21,552 nt of DNA, from contig CAYJHC010000028.1 in assembly GCA_964370075.1 (NCBI GenBank), forward strand, positions 1-21,552, in the 5' to 3' direction. How positions within the stretch are numbered: the stretch's first letter is position 1; each line of letters opens with the position of its first letter. This document shows, piece by piece, positions 1-8,440 of this stretch. The translations under genes were made by a program, and so were the position numbers. The notes below the pieces were generated by a model. The model saw nothing but the letters and a program-made list of their open reading frames with translations, did not search any database and was not told the origin of the DNA. The DNA is from CAYJHC01 sp964370075 (GTDB lineage Bacteria; Bacillota; Clostridia; Peptostreptococcales; Anaerovoracaceae).

Positions 1-768
1 ATGATAATATTTTTTGCTTGGTTTTTTTCGAGAAAGTTAGAAATTAAAAATTTTCTTCTAGAGGAGGTTATACCACTTATTGCTTGTAGTGGTCTGATTT
101 TGGGCCTAGTTGCTATAGAAAATCTATCTACAGCACTTACTATTGGTGGGATAATAGTTATTATGGCAGTAATTGCAGGGGCGAGAAAAATTTATATGTT
201 TGTTGTTGCTGGAGCTCTAGCAATAGGAAGTGTGCTTTTCATATTTTCAGAGTCTATGCAATATAGACTCACAAGGTTTTCTAATTTTTGGGATCCTTTT
301 GCAGATGCTTCAGGGACAGGATACCAAGTGGCTAATGGCCTAAAAGCCTTAGGGGCAGGTGGCCTTTTTGGGGTTGGACCAGGGCAAAGTGTTCAAAAGG
401 CATTATACCTTCCGGAATCGCAAAATGACTTTATACTAGCAATAATTGGAGAGGAACTGGGGTTTTTGGGAACTGGAATTTTAATGGGCGTATACGTAGT
501 TCTTATATGGAGGTGCTTGTTAATAGCAATGGAGACTAAAGATTTATATCAAAAATTATTGGTAGGCGGCGTGATTGGAATGATAGGAGTGCAGGTGGTT
601 TTTAATGTTGCGGTTGTAACAGCAACAATGCCCCCTACTGGAGTGGCATTACCTTTTGTAAGCTATGGAGGCAATGCTTTATTAGTTTGCGCTATTGGCA
701 TTGGCATAGTATTGAATGTTTCGAGGCAAAACGAAAAAAGAAAAGCATTAGAAGAAGGGATTGAATAA
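1..768 (+). CDS. ftsW: FtsW/SpoVE-family peptidoglycan polymerase, 5' end missing
   Basis: This is the C-terminal 255 residues of a SEDS-family glycosyltransferase, an integral membrane enzyme that polymerises lipid II into glycan strands at the septum. The family is usually about 370-400 residues, so roughly the first third lies left of the window; the ATG at base 1 is probably internal. Visible family features are the NLSTAL segment near residue 41, the large extracellular loop with LPESQNDF (residues 137-144, containing the conserved Asp) followed by GEELGFLG, and the C-terminal PPTGVALPFVSYGG signature near residue 212. Several hydrophobic segments surround these. The stop codon overlaps the murG start (TAATG), so the two are translationally coupled. 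FtsW (vegetative) and SpoVE (sporulation) cannot be told apart from this fragment; the position before murG fits either. Confidence 0.9.
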   Translation: MIIFFAWFFSRKLEIKNFLLEEVIPLIACSGLILGLVAIENLSTALTIGGIIVIMAVIAGARKIYMFVVAGALAIGSVLFIFSESMQYRLTRFSNFWDPFADASGTGYQVANGLKALGAGGLFGVGPGQSVQKALYLPESQNDFILAIIGEELGFLGTGILMGVYVVLIWRCLLIAMETKDLYQKLLVGGVIGMIGVQVVFNVAVVTATMPPTGVALPFVSYGGNALLVCAIGIGIVLNVSRQNEKRKALEEGIE

Positions 769-1886
769 TGAAAATACTCATAACTGGAGGAGGAACGGGC
801 GGACATGTCTATCCGGGAATTGGAATTGCAGAAAAATTTTTAGCAGGTGAGGGAGAAAATGAAGTTCTTTTTGTTGGAACCGCTAAGGGATTAGAAAGTA
901 AAATTATACCGCAGCATGGATATAATATTGAGTTTATAAAAGCTAGAGGCATAGATCGAAGAAGTTTGAAAAATAATATTGGCTTTACAAAAGACTACTT
1001 TGAAGGTAGAAAAAAAGCGATGGAAATTATTAAAAGCTTTTCACCTGATGTGGTTATTGGTACAGGTGGATATGTATCTGGACCAGTAATTGGAGCGGCT
1101 GCAAAATTAAAAATTCCTGTATATATACAAGAGCAAAACGTATTTCCAGGGTTAACTAATAGAGTTCTTTCTGGTAAAGCAACTAAAGTATTTCTTGGGT
1201 TTAAAGGTGCCATGAAGTATTTTAAAGAAAATAAAAAAGTTGTTGTGTCGGGAAATCCTATTACTTCTAAGTTTGAAAATTTAGATAAAGAAAATTCAAG
1301 AAAAAAAATTGGAGTGAAAAAAGAATCCTTTGTAATTACAATTTTTGGAGGAAGCCTAGGAGCTGGAAAAATTAATGAGTATGCTTTAAAATTGATTGAA
1401 GAATATTATGGTTCTAAAAAAGTGGAAATTGTGCTTATTACAGGGCTTGATTATTTGGATGATATTAAAACGCAGGTAGAGAAAATTGTTGAGAAAAAAG
1501 GGAAAGAGAAGACCAATAATATTTATTTGTTAGATTATGTTTATGACATGGAAAACTATATGGAAAGCGCAGACCTTGTAATTGGAAGAAGTGGAGCCTT
1601 AACAGTCTCAGAACTCCTATTCCTAGGGAAGCCGTCTATTTTTATTCCTTCTCCAAACGTAACCAAAAATCACCAATTTTTTAATGCTGAAGAAGCGGCA
1701 GATAAAGGGCCGGCTATAGTAATTGAAGAAAAAGATATTGAGGGATTATTGGATGTAGTGAAAGACCTTATAGACAATAAGCAGATGTACGAAGAATTGG
1801 TGGAAAAAGGCAAACTGCAAAAAGGCTTAAATGGGTCTGAAATAATTGTAGAGATTATTAAGAATAACTTGAAAAACAGTAATTAA
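768..1886 (+). CDS. murG: UDP-GlcNAc:lipid I N-acetylglucosaminyltransferase MurG
   Basis: MurG adds GlcNAc from UDP-GlcNAc to undecaprenyl-PP-MurNAc-pentapeptide (lipid I), giving lipid II on the inner face of the membrane. The 372-residue length is normal for the family. The N-terminal glycine-rich motif GGGTGGHVYPGI is at residues 7-18, followed by the TGGYVSGP loop. The C-terminal GT-B domain contains IFGGSLGAGKIN and the nucleotide-sugar binding stretch GRSGALTVSELLFLGKPSIFIPSP followed by NHQ.NA. The ATG overlaps the stop of the upstream ftsW-like gene, with AAGGGA upstream as ribosome binding site. The flippase substrate made here is consumed by the FtsW-type polymerase encoded just upstream. 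Confidence 0.97.
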   Translation: MKILITGGGTGGHVYPGIGIAEKFLAGEGENEVLFVGTAKGLESKIIPQHGYNIEFIKARGIDRRSLKNNIGFTKDYFEGRKKAMEIIKSFSPDVVIGTGGYVSGPVIGAAAKLKIPVYIQEQNVFPGLTNRVLSGKATKVFLGFKGAMKYFKENKKVVVSGNPITSKFENLDKENSRKKIGVKKESFVITIFGGSLGAGKINEYALKLIEEYYGSKKVEIVLITGLDYLDDIKTQVEKIVEKKGKEKTNNIYLLDYVYDMENYMESADLVIGRSGALTVSELLFLGKPSIFIPSPNVTKNHQFFNAEEAADKGPAIVIEEKDIEGLLDVVKDLIDNKQMYEELVEKGKLQKGLNGSEIIVEIIKNNLKNSN

Positions 1887-1900
1887 GAAAAAGATAAGAT

Positions 1901-2794
1901 ATGAAAAATTTTATGGCAGGAAAGAATACTGAAGAGTATCAACCTTATGGAAATGTTGAAAATCAAAATCCTGAAGAAAAAACTACACGTTCCACAAAAA
2001 AAAGAAAAGAAGAAAGAATTCGAAAAAAAAGGAAAAAGAAGAAAGGTAAGAGAAGAAGAAACAAGAATTACCTTTTAAGGATTTTTTTTGTTCTGATTTT
2101 TGTTATAGCTGTAGTTTTATTTTTGTCTTCGGATTTTTTTAATGTTGATAAGATTACTATCGAAGGGGTTACGAAATATGAGCCAGAGACAGTTTTAGAA
2201 ATGAGCAAAATGAAAATTGGAGATAATATATTTACTGTTGAAGATAAAGATGGAACTGAAAAGGTTGAATCTTTGCCTTATGTGAAGAGTACAACCATAA
2301 AAAGACAATTACCTAATGAGGTTATTTATCAAATTGAGGAAAGAGAACCTCAAGCCGCTATAATGTATAATAAAGAGTACTATATTATTGATGAAGAGAA
2401 AATAGTTGTAGACACTTTGGCAGAAGAGAACTCTCTTACTATTATTGAAGATATAGAAGTGAAAAAGACTGAAGAGGGAAAAGAGCTAAATTCTGAAGAG
2501 CCAGTAACAATAGAAAAATCATTGGAAATAATAACAGTAGGAAAGAAGAACGAATTCAATTTTTCTAGTGTAACGGTTGATATTCCTAAAGGTGCAGATG
2601 CTGAAGAAGCAACTTGTAGAATAAACATTACTCCTTCTTTAATTTGCATAGGAAATGTTGAGAAAGTAATTTCGGTTATCAACAAAGGATATTTAGAAGA
2701 TGTTTTGGCTACTTTGGATGAAAGAAAAGTTTCTAGAGGCACCATAACTGTAAATGATGATAATCAGTGTGTTTTTTCCCCAGAAATAATGTGA
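1901..2794 (+). CDS. ftsQ: Cell division protein FtsQ/DivIB
   Basis: This is a bitopic divisome protein that works with FtsL/DivIC and FtsB-type partners to control septal peptidoglycan synthesis. The layout over 297 residues is typical: a cytoplasmic tail (1-56), one transmembrane helix (about 57-76), then an extracellular POTRA domain beginning FFNVDKITIEGV (about 79-148) and a beta domain with YYIIDEEKIVV near 160. The tail is unusually basic: residues 33-56 are almost all Lys or Arg, a run encoded by a very A-rich stretch. The start is either the ATG at 1901 or the one at 1913; the Shine-Dalgarno upstream of 1901 is weak (AAGATAAG). It follows murG by 14 bases and probably belongs to the same transcript. 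No ftsA follows it. Confidence 0.9.
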   Translation: MKNFMAGKNTEEYQPYGNVENQNPEEKTTRSTKKRKEERIRKKRKKKKGKRRRNKNYLLRIFFVLIFVIAVVLFLSSDFFNVDKITIEGVTKYEPETVLEMSKMKIGDNIFTVEDKDGTEKVESLPYVKSTTIKRQLPNEVIYQIEEREPQAAIMYNKEYYIIDEEKIVVDTLAEENSLTIIEDIEVKKTEEGKELNSEEPVTIEKSLEIITVGKKNEFNFSSVTVDIPKGADAEEATCRINITPSLICIGNVEKVISVINKGYLEDVLATLDERKVSRGTITVNDDNQCVFSPEIM

Positions 2795-2801
2795 AAAAAC
2801 T

Positions 2802-2830
2802 GTGCATATTTCTGAAAATTATGGTATAAT
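2802..2830 (+). promoter_or_regulatory. Probable ftsZ promoter with extended -10
   Basis: A perfect TATAAT at 2825-2830 is preceded by TGG, giving an extended -10 (TGnTATAAT). The -35 region near 2801-2807 (TGTGCAT) is a poor match, as is common when an extended -10 is present. It lies in the gap between ftsQ and ftsZ, about 50 bases before the ftsZ start, so ftsZ may be expressed apart from the upstream cluster. Confidence 0.6.
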
Positions 2831-2881
2831 GGTGCTAATGCAATGTATATTAATATCGTTAGATAATTTAGGAGGATAGAG

Positions 2882-4078
2882 ATGTTACAATTCGAACTAA
2901 GTGAAGAAAGAACTGCTAATATTTTAGTAATAGGCGTAGGTGGAGCAGGAAGTAATGCTGTAAATAGAATGATTGAAAGTGGAACACACGGAGTTGACTT
3001 TATGGTGATTAACACAGATAAGCAAGCTCTTGCAAACTGTTCAGCTGAAAACAAACTTCAAATTGGGGAAAAATTAACTAAAGGACAAGGTTCAGGTGGA
3101 AATCCAGAGGTGGGCCAAAAGTCTGCTGAAGAAAATGTAGAAGACATAACGCAATTTATGCGTGGATATGAAATGGTATTTATAACAGCAGGATTAGGTG
3201 GTGGTACTGGTACAGGAGCAGCGCCTATAATTGCTAGAGTTGCAAAAGAAATGGGAATACTTACTGTAGGAGTTGTAACTAAACCATTTTCTTTTGAAGG
3301 GGGAAGAAGAGCTAAGCATGCGGCTAAAGGTGAAGAGTACTTAGGCAAATTTGTAGATTCACTAGTAGTCGTAATGAATGATAGAATATTAGATGTTTCT
3401 GATAATGATACTGGACTACTAGATGCTTTCCAAAAAGCGGATGAAGTCCTTAAACAAGGTGTACTTGGGATTACTAGCCTTATTACAGAAGATGGATTAA
3501 TCAACCTTGACTTTGCTGACGTTGAAACTGTTATGAGAAATAGAGGAATAGCTCACATGGGAGTTGGAAATGGTAAAGGGGACAGAAAAGTTACTGATGC
3601 AATTAAAAATGCATTAGAAAGTCCTTTACTGGAAACTTCTGTGGCAGGTGCAAAAGCAATACTTATTAATATTGTTGGTGGCCCAGATATCAAGATGAAG
3701 GAAGTTAGTGATGTGGGTGAGCAAATTCAAATGGCAGCAAATGAAGATGCTATTATTATTCTGGGAGCATCAATCAAACCAGAACTTAATGAAGAAATGC
3801 AACTTACAGTAATTGCTACTGGGTTTGATGAGGATGAAGTTTATGAAGCTGCGGCCGCATTAGAAAAGGAAAAGGCTTCAATGTTTGGAGTAAAGCCGAC
3901 AGAGAATCAATATATGTCAAACTCACAACAACCAGCACAGCAACCACAGCAAGTTCAACAACAGACGATTGAAGCGGTGATTGTAGAGGAAGAACCAACA
4001 GAGCAACCGAGAGAAAATAAATTTTCTATGCCAAACTTCTTACAAGAAAGTTCGGGAAGCAAGAATACACTAGAGTAA
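2882..4078 (+). CDS. ftsZ: Cell division GTPase FtsZ
   Basis: FtsZ is the tubulin-like GTPase that polymerises into the cytokinetic ring. Of its 398 residues, the N-terminal GTP-binding domain contains IGVGGAGSNAVNRM (17-30), the tubulin signature GGGTGTGAAP (106-115) and NTDKQAL (44-50). The T7 synergy loop NLDFAD is at 208-213 and supplies the catalytic Asp to the neighbouring subunit. A C-terminal linker rich in Gln (about residues 349-362) leads to a short conserved-type tail, NKFSMPNFLQ, the likely docking peptide for partners such as ZapA-independent anchors (SepF or FtsA). A strong ribosome binding site (GGAGG at 2871-2875) precedes the ATG. A terminator follows 17 bases after the stop, closing the division cluster. 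Confidence 0.98.
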   Translation: MLQFELSEERTANILVIGVGGAGSNAVNRMIESGTHGVDFMVINTDKQALANCSAENKLQIGEKLTKGQGSGGNPEVGQKSAEENVEDITQFMRGYEMVFITAGLGGGTGTGAAPIIARVAKEMGILTVGVVTKPFSFEGGRRAKHAAKGEEYLGKFVDSLVVVMNDRILDVSDNDTGLLDAFQKADEVLKQGVLGITSLITEDGLINLDFADVETVMRNRGIAHMGVGNGKGDRKVTDAIKNALESPLLETSVAGAKAILINIVGGPDIKMKEVSDVGEQIQMAANEDAIIILGASIKPELNEEMQLTVIATGFDEDEVYEAAAALEKEKASMFGVKPTENQYMSNSQQPAQQPQQVQQQTIEAVIVEEEPTEQPRENKFSMPNFLQESSGSKNTLE

Positions 4079-4090
4079 TAACAAATAAAC

Positions 4091-4115
4091 AAAAAGCCGG
4101 AAATACCGGCTTTTT
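4091..4115 (+). terminator. Rho-independent terminator after ftsZ
   Basis: A hairpin with stem GCCGG (4096-4100), loop AAATA and CCGGC (4106-4110) is followed by five T and preceded by five A, which extend the stem to ten pairs. It ends the ftsQ/ftsZ transcript. The next gene begins only about 25 bases further on. Confidence 0.85.
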
Positions 4116-4140
4116 AATGTATATTCAACAAATAAAATAT

Positions 4141-4932
4141 ATGAAAACAATAAATTCTAAAGACAATAAAGTTTTTAAAAAACTTATTAAGTTACAACAG
4201 AAAAAGCAAAGAGATAAAGAAGCTGAATATCTTATTGAAGGTGAAAATCTAGTAATAGATAGTGCAAGAAAAAAGGTAGTCAACTTAATTGTTTTTTCTG
4301 AAAACTATTATAAAACAAAAGGAACTGCTAAATTTGATGAACTACTAGAAAGTGATTTTGATTATATTGTATTAAACGAAAAGCTATTTGCCAGTGTATC
4401 GGATACAGAAACCCCCCAAGGTGTAATTGGAGTTTCTAAGAAAAAGAGATACTCTGTGGAACAGTTTTTTTCTGATAGAAACAACAAAATTGTTGTTTTA
4501 GATAGAGTTCAAGATCCTGGCAATGTAGGAACAATAATTAGGACGGCAAAAGCAACTAAGCATAAGCTTATAATTATTAAGGGAACAGCAGATCCATATA
4601 GCCCCAAGGTAGTAAGGTCAGCGATGAGTGGTATTTCAGATATCCCGATTTTGTTTATTGATAATGTGGAGGAGTTAGAAAATTTGCTGCATAATCGTAA
4701 GATTATACTTGTTGGTGGAGATGCTAAGGGGGATATGTCCTATAAAGAGATTGGGGAGTATAAAGACATTGCCATAGTCGTAGGGAATGAAGGGAATGGA
4801 ATTTCTAAGGAAATGATAACACTATTAGATAGAAAAGTATCTATACCAATGGAAGAAAGCATTGAATCATTAAATGTTGCGATTGCTGCAGGACTTATGA
4901 TGTATGAGTCCTATACTAATGAAAATGCTTAA
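4141..4932 (+). CDS. SpoU/TrmH-family RNA 2'-O-methyltransferase (YsgA/RlmP-like)
   Basis: This is an AdoMet-dependent ribose 2'-O-methyltransferase with the SPOUT trefoil-knot fold. The N-terminal substrate-binding domain begins KTINSKDNKVFKKLIKL and has YLIEGENLVIDSA. The C-terminal methylase domain shows all three family motifs: LDRVQDPGNVGTIIRTAKAT (motif 1, with the conserved Asn and Arg), VVGNEGNGIS (motif 2) and IPMEESIESLNVAIAAGLMMYE (motif 3). The position directly before pheS matches Bacillus subtilis ysgA (RlmP, which modifies 23S rRNA), so a 23S rRNA target is the best inference. I prefer the ATG at 4141 because the family usually begins there; the frame is also open from an ATG at 4117. 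Neither has a clear Shine-Dalgarno sequence. Confidence 0.88.
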   Translation: MKTINSKDNKVFKKLIKLQQKKQRDKEAEYLIEGENLVIDSARKKVVNLIVFSENYYKTKGTAKFDELLESDFDYIVLNEKLFASVSDTETPQGVIGVSKKKRYSVEQFFSDRNNKIVVLDRVQDPGNVGTIIRTAKATKHKLIIIKGTADPYSPKVVRSAMSGISDIPILFIDNVEELENLLHNRKIILVGGDAKGDMSYKEIGEYKDIAIVVGNEGNGISKEMITLLDRKVSIPMEESIESLNVAIAAGLMMYESYTNENA

Positions 4933-4959
4933 AATATAATAATAAGAGGCGAGGAAATC

Positions 4960-5982
4960 ATGCAAAAACAATTAAATGAAATAATTTTAAGAGCAAAAGA
5001 GAATATTGAAGTGGCGGATTCTCTAACTAAACTAGAGGAATTAAGAGTTTCTTTTTTAGGGAAAAAAGGAGAGATTACAGCGATACTTAAGGGTATGAGC
5101 AGCTTATCAAAAGAAGACAAAAAAGAATTAGGCCAACTTGCTAACAAAGCGAGAGAGGAAGTTGCTACTTTACTTGAAGAGACAATTACAAAAGTCAAAG
5201 AAAAAGAAGAATCTTTAGCTTTTGTTAAAGAAAAAATTGACGTAACTGAACCAGGAAAAAGAAGAAAATTAGGATCTAAACATCCAATTACAGTAACTAT
5301 AGATGAAATAAATAAGATATTGATGTCTATGGGTTTTGCTGTGGCAGAAGGGCCACAGGTAGAAACTGTATTTAATGTATTCGATGCATTGAATTCACCT
5401 CCAAACCACCCATCGAGATCTTTAACAGATACTTTTTATATTTCTGATGATGTAGTATTAAGAACTCATACTTCGTCAGTTCAAATTAGAACTTTATTAA
5501 GTGAAAACCCACCAATAAAAATAATTGCTCCAGGAAGATGTTTTAGGTGTGACACTCCAGATGCAACTCACTCTCCAATGTTTCATCAAGTGGAAGGGCT
5601 GCTCGTTGATAAGGGTGTTACTATGGCAGATTTAAAAGGAACTCTAGATACACTTGCAAAAAAACTTTTTGGGGAAGCTACTCGTACAAACTTTAGACCT
5701 CATCATTTCCCATTTACAGAGCCTAGTGCTGAAATGGATGTGTCTTGTTTTAAATGTAATGGAGAAGGATGTCGTATATGTAAGGGAAGTGGCTGGATTG
5801 AAATTTTAGGTTGTGGCATGGTTCATCCAAACGTTTTAGGTGTTGGAGGAATTGATACTGAAGAGTTTTCAGGATTTGCCTTTGGCATGGGTGTTGAAAG
5901 AATAGCAATGCTAAAATATGGAGTAGAAGATATTAGATTATTCTATGAAAATGATATGAGATTTATTGAGCAGTTTAAGTAA
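4960..5982 (+). CDS. pheS: Phenylalanine-tRNA ligase alpha subunit
   Basis: PheS is the catalytic subunit of the alpha2-beta2 class II synthetase that charges tRNA-Phe. The 340 residues begin with the family's helical coiled-coil arm (about 1-85). Then come motif 2 (FRCDTPDATHSPMFHQVEG, 195-213) and motif 3 (FAFGMGVERIAML, 306-318). A cysteine cluster C263-x2-C266-x4-C271-x2-C274, followed by GCGMV, is usual in many bacterial PheS proteins. GAGGA at 4951-4955 is the ribosome binding site. It lies 27 bases after the methyltransferase gene and 18 before pheT. No T-box leader is visible upstream, unlike many Firmicutes pheST operons. Confidence 0.98.
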   Translation: MQKQLNEIILRAKENIEVADSLTKLEELRVSFLGKKGEITAILKGMSSLSKEDKKELGQLANKAREEVATLLEETITKVKEKEESLAFVKEKIDVTEPGKRRKLGSKHPITVTIDEINKILMSMGFAVAEGPQVETVFNVFDALNSPPNHPSRSLTDTFYISDDVVLRTHTSSVQIRTLLSENPPIKIIAPGRCFRCDTPDATHSPMFHQVEGLLVDKGVTMADLKGTLDTLAKKLFGEATRTNFRPHHFPFTEPSAEMDVSCFKCNGEGCRICKGSGWIEILGCGMVHPNVLGVGGIDTEEFSGFAFGMGVERIAMLKYGVEDIRLFYENDMRFIEQFK

Positions 5983-6000
5983 GCGTAGGGGGAAGTAATT

Positions 6001-8430
6001 ATGTTAGTGCCTATTAAGTGGCTAAAAGAATATATTAAAGTTGATGTAGATACAGAAACTTTTTGTGAAAGAATGATAATGTCAGGATCTAATGTTGAAA
6101 CAACAGAAACTCTAATGAAAAATGTAGAAGGCGTTTTAGTTGGAAGGGTTCTGGAAATAGAAAAACATCCTGATGCAGATAAACTGGTTGTTTGTAAGAT
6201 AGATGTTGCGAAAGAAGAACCTTTAACAATAGTTACAGGAGCGTCAAATGTATTTGTAGGTGCATTAGTTGCTGTTGCTACAGATGGAGGAATTGTACCA
6301 GGACCACTTCATGGCAAGCCTAAGGAACCAGGTGGTGTGAAAATCAAGAAGGGAAAACTAAGAGGAGTAGAATCGGAGGGAATGCTTTGTTCTCTTGGTG
6401 AACTTGGATTTGAAGAGAAAGTTATCCCGATCTCTCAAAAAGAAGGAGTTTGGATTCTTGATGATAGTATGGTTGTCGGAGAGGATATAAAAACTGCGAG
6501 CGATCTTTTTGATAATGTTGTTGAATTTGAGATTACGCCAAACAGAGCAGATTGTCTTTCGATGATTGGTATGGCAAGAGAAACAGCTGCGACATTTGGA
6601 GGAACCATAGAATACCCAGTAAAAGAAATTCCTATAGGCGAAGGAGAAGCTAAAAATTATATAAACATTGAAATTGAAGATCCTGAACTGTGTAAGAGAT
6701 ATATGGCAAAGATAATCACTGACGTGAAGGTTGAGCCTTCTCCTTGGTGGCTTCAAAAAAAATTAATCTCTGCTGGAATGAGGCCTATTAATAACATTGT
6801 AGATATTACAAACTTTGTTATGCTAGAATATGGTCAACCATTACACGCTTTTGATATTAGCGATGTTGAGGGTGGAAAAATCATAGTAGGGAGAGCTGAA
6901 GAAGGAGAAGTATTTACAACTTTAGATGAAAAAGAGAGAAAACTAGACACTTCGATGTTGATGATAAAAGATACAAAAAAGAATATTGCAATTGCAGGAG
7001 TAATGGGAGGACTTAATTCTGAAATTAAGGACGAAACAAAGACTATACTGTTAGAAGTTGCAAACTTTAATGGAGATAGTATTAGAAAAACCTCAAAAAA
7101 GCTTGGACTTAGAACAGAAGCTTCTTCTCGTTATGAAAAAGGGATAGACCCTAATATTTGCAGTGATGCAGCTGAAAGGGTTTGTCTGTTAATTAAAGAA
7201 ATTGGTGCAGGACGTATACTAGAAGGAGCTGTAGATAATTATCCAAAGAAATATGAGAGTATAGGAACAAGAGTTAGAACAGCTAGAGTAAATAGTTTAC
7301 TTGGTACTGAATTATCTCAAGATGAAATGATTAATATCTTAAAAACTTTAGAGATAAAATGCGAAAAAGATGGGGAAGATTTTATAGCAACACCACCTAC
7401 TGTTAGACTTGATCTAATAAAGGAGATAGATTATGTAGAAGAAGTTGCTAGGATATATGGATATGACAATCTTCCGATGACAATACCAGCTGGAAGGAAT
7501 ACTTCTGAAAAAAAACCAGAAAGAGCCTTTATAGATTTAGCAAAGGATGTTATGTGCTCCTTAGGAGCAAATGAAACTCAAACTTATTCTTTTGTAAGCC
7601 CGAGAGATATTGATAAGATAGGCCTTGAAGAAGATGTTTGGGAAAGAAATTTTGTAGAATTAAAAAATCCACTCGGCGATGAAAACTCGGTAATGAGAAC
7701 AATCTTAACTCCAAGTTTGCTAGAAGTAATGGGAAGGAATTTTTCGAGGAACATAACGGAACTAAGAGCTTTTGAGATAAACACTACATTTAGTAAGAGT
7801 TTAACTGAAGAAGTTTCTCTTCCAACGGAGGAAGTGGGTATGGTAATTGGCCTTTACGGGAAAGACGAAGACTTCTTCACTCTTAAAGGTGTAATTGAGG
7901 AGTTATTTGAGAAATTAGGTGTGGAAGAACCAAACTTTGTTACAGAAAGTGAGTATCCTGTTTACCATCCTGGAAGATGTGCTAGAATTCAGGTAGGAGA
8001 TGAAGAAGTTGGGATTATGGGGGAAGTTCACCCTCAGGTTAGAAAAGCTTATGGGATTGACACAAAATGCTATGTTTGTGAATTTTTCTTTGACGGATTA
8101 TTTAGAAATGCAAAAAAGGAAATATTCTATAGCCCATTACCAAAGTATCCAGCAATCTCAAGGGATATTGCTTTAATTGTGGAAGCAGATGTTCAAGTGG
8201 GAGATATAAAGAAAGTAATCCAAGATAATAGTGGGAATTTATTAGAGAAGGTTGAGCTTTTTGATGTTTATAGAGGAAAGCAAATCGAAGAAGGAAAGAA
8301 AAGTGTAGCATTTGCTATGACTTATAGAGATAAAGAAAAGACATTGACTGACGAAGAGGTTACTAAAGTATATAGTGAAACACTAAAAGCCTTAGAATCT
8401 AAGTTTAAGGCAATATTAAGAGAGATCTAG
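6001..8430 (+). CDS. pheT: Phenylalanine-tRNA ligase beta subunit
   Basis: PheT is the large structural and editing subunit of PheRS. The 809-residue length is normal for bacteria. Domains in order are a B1 start, an EMAP-like tRNA-binding domain (about 42-150, with GRVLEIEKHPDADKLVVCK), the B3/B4 editing region (about 180-400, with NRADCLSMIGMARE), the B5 domain (about 422-490, ending EEVARIYGYD), a catalytic-like core, and the C-terminal FDX-ACB anticodon-binding domain (about 710-809, starting YSPLPKYPAISRDIAL). GGGGGA just upstream is the ribosome binding site. The TAG stop is followed by the zapA Shine-Dalgarno sequence after one base of overlap, indicating a tight operon. Confidence 0.98.
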   Translation: MLVPIKWLKEYIKVDVDTETFCERMIMSGSNVETTETLMKNVEGVLVGRVLEIEKHPDADKLVVCKIDVAKEEPLTIVTGASNVFVGALVAVATDGGIVPGPLHGKPKEPGGVKIKKGKLRGVESEGMLCSLGELGFEEKVIPISQKEGVWILDDSMVVGEDIKTASDLFDNVVEFEITPNRADCLSMIGMARETAATFGGTIEYPVKEIPIGEGEAKNYINIEIEDPELCKRYMAKIITDVKVEPSPWWLQKKLISAGMRPINNIVDITNFVMLEYGQPLHAFDISDVEGGKIIVGRAEEGEVFTTLDEKERKLDTSMLMIKDTKKNIAIAGVMGGLNSEIKDETKTILLEVANFNGDSIRKTSKKLGLRTEASSRYEKGIDPNICSDAAERVCLLIKEIGAGRILEGAVDNYPKKYESIGTRVRTARVNSLLGTELSQDEMINILKTLEIKCEKDGEDFIATPPTVRLDLIKEIDYVEEVARIYGYDNLPMTIPAGRNTSEKKPERAFIDLAKDVMCSLGANETQTYSFVSPRDIDKIGLEEDVWERNFVELKNPLGDENSVMRTILTPSLLEVMGRNFSRNITELRAFEINTTFSKSLTEEVSLPTEEVGMVIGLYGKDEDFFTLKGVIEELFEKLGVEEPNFVTESEYPVYHPGRCARIQVGDEEVGIMGEVHPQVRKAYGIDTKCYVCEFFFDGLFRNAKKEIFYSPLPKYPAISRDIALIVEADVQVGDIKKVIQDNSGNLLEKVELFDVYRGKQIEEGKKSVAFAMTYRDKEKTLTDEEVTKVYSETLKALESKFKAILREI

Positions 8431-8440
8431 GAGGTCAAAG

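Noticed and set aside
995..1213. Open frame antisense to murG
   Set aside because: It lies wholly inside a strongly supported gene, has no ribosome binding site and shows no recognisable protein pattern.
2771..2800. GTTTTTTC/GAAAAAAC inverted repeat around the ftsQ stop as a terminator
   Set aside because: The stem is almost all A-T and no T-run follows, so it is unlikely to terminate transcription.
3058..3504. 148-codon open frame antisense to ftsZ
   Set aside because: It overlaps the most conserved part of ftsZ and its Pro/Ser-rich product resembles no family.
4900..4960. T-box leader before pheS
   Set aside because: The gap is only 27 bases and contains no specifier or T-box sequence.
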